A stretch of 6,861 nucleotides of DNA from Ferruginibacter sp. (GTDB lineage Bacteria; Bacteroidota; Bacteroidia; Chitinophagales; Chitinophagaceae): contig JANYFI010000460.1 in the NCBI GenBank assembly GCA_025362765.1, forward strand, positions 1-6,861. The letters are read 5' to 3'. Below, in pieces: positions 6,114 through 6,861 of this stretch. The notes beneath the pieces were generated by a model. The model did not search any database. It was given only the letters and a program-made list of their open reading frames with translations, and was not told the DNA's origin. Both the position numbers and the translations under genes were made by a program. Position 1 is the first letter of the stretch, and every line of letters begins with the position of its first letter.

Positions 6114-6836
6114 CTATTTTCTTTGCCCAAGATATTTCGACCTTGGATATTTAAATATTGCTTTATCAATAGGTAGGTATGCTGCATCTTGCCTTGCAGA
6201 ATCATCATCTGCACGTATCATCATCATTGTGCCCCAAATATCTGTAGGTTTATTATCTTGATATAAAAACTTTACACCATCACCTTCGCTGTTTGTTACT
6301 ATCCCTAATATATGTGCTATTCCGTCTTTAAGGATTAACTGGAAATATACTTGCCTATCTCCTTTAGTAACGATTTCAAATCCATTATCATCATTGTTAT
6401 ATTCATAATCATCACTGTACATTGTCCATTCATTTCCATCTATAACAGCTACGGGCTTTTTATCACGTCCCCAGACAACTATGTCCACATATAATTTCGA
6501 ATCTTTAATATAAACTCTAAACAAAGGTTTGATGTTAGGATTTTTATTAAAAATTGTAAATGAAGTAATCCCAAGTGAAACAGGCCCATCACCAACGCTT
6601 ATTAATGGGATAGTGACATTCTCTAAATCATCAAATTTACCAACCTTAGAATTTATTTTTTCTATTAAACGTTCCTTTTTCACCCGATTACAATTGTAAA
6701 ATGCTGTAGATATTACAACTAAAATTCCAAGAATCATAATTGACTTCTCTAGCCAGCTTTTGCCTTTCCAGTTTCCTTTAACAAATAAACTAGCAACTAA
6801 AGCTAAAATTGATAACGCAACGGTTACAGCATCCAT
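6114..6836 (-). CDS. Hypothetical membrane protein with two N-terminal TM segments
   Basis: A 240-residue protein of unknown function. Two predicted membrane helices lie at about residues 2-19 and 31-47. Between them is a short basic loop (KGNWKGK), and after them a basic stretch (RVKKERLIEK, 51-60). The remaining roughly 175 residues look soluble and beta-rich, with many Asp, Asn, Gly and Tyr and alternating strands such as KLYVDIVVW (114-122), VYFQLIL (163-169) and IAHILGIV (173-180). An acidic loop, DDYEYNNDDNG, lies at 142-152. The pattern of NEW, acidic/Asn loop, GFEIV, then VYFQ resembles membrane-attached hypothetical proteins I have seen in other bacteria, but I cannot name the family. 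ATG is preceded by an in-frame TAA at 6851-6849, which fixes the start. No Shine-Dalgarno sequence is present. Composition is more A/T-rich than gyrA. Membrane topology is ambiguous because both flanks of TM2 are basic. Confidence 0.85.
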   Translation of the reverse strand: MDAVTVALSILALVASLFVKGNWKGKSWLEKSIMILGILVVISTAFYNCNRVKKERLIEKINSKVGKFDDLENVTIPLISVGDGPVSLGITSFTIFNKNPNIKPLFRVYIKDSKLYVDIVVWGRDKKPVAVIDGNEWTMYSDDYEYNNDDNGFEIVTKGDRQVYFQLILKDGIAHILGIVTNSEGDGVKFLYQDNKPTDIWGTMMMIRADDDSARQDAAYLPIDKAIFKYPRSKYLGQRK

Positions 6837-6861
6837 ATAGAAGTTATTTTAAGGAACACCA

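Overview
The window looks like a Bacteroidota chromosome, most likely in or near the Chitinophagaceae. Three points suggest this: the protein flavour of GyrA and of the Lys9-type saccharopine dehydrogenase, a sirtuin without zinc cysteines, and A/T-rich leaders without Shine-Dalgarno sequences ahead of the larger genes. The assignment is from memory of these families, not from a search.

Layout. Positions 1-669 (+) hold a nearly complete CobB/SIRT5-type NAD-dependent deacylase, missing only its first few residues. It converges, 14 bases apart, with a saccharopine dehydrogenase on the minus strand (684-1964), which begins with TTG. A 253-base divergent intergenic region (1965-2217) carries two inverted repeats and leads into gyrA (2218-4851, +). 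gyrA closes with a textbook rho-independent terminator (4873-4907). From 4908 to about 5525 comes a very A/T-rich, gene-poor stretch (about 17% G+C by hand count in 4981-5160) with overlapping palindromes at 5214-5233. Next are a probable 66-residue gene on the minus strand (5526-5726) and two much weaker small plus-strand ORFs (5499-5540 and 5731-5907). A hairpin cluster at 5918-5969 includes a likely minus-strand terminator for the last gene, a two-TM-segment protein of unknown function (6114-6836, minus).

How the genes relate. The first three are housekeeping or metabolic: lysine acyl removal from proteins, lysine/saccharopine metabolism, and DNA supercoiling. Nothing in the sequence ties them into one pathway, and their orientations (convergent, then divergent) mean they are separate transcription units. 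The right third has different composition and unrecognised small genes, so it resembles an accessory insertion or a decayed locus next to gyrA. I found no transposase, integrase, tRNA, rRNA or CRISPR array.

I do not see a convincing new multi-gene system. The points most worth a second look are the quinolone-region alanine in GyrA, the sirtuin's Gly-to-Glu change in a near-invariant loop, the A/T-rich block with its palindromes and small ORFs, and the uncharacterised membrane protein.
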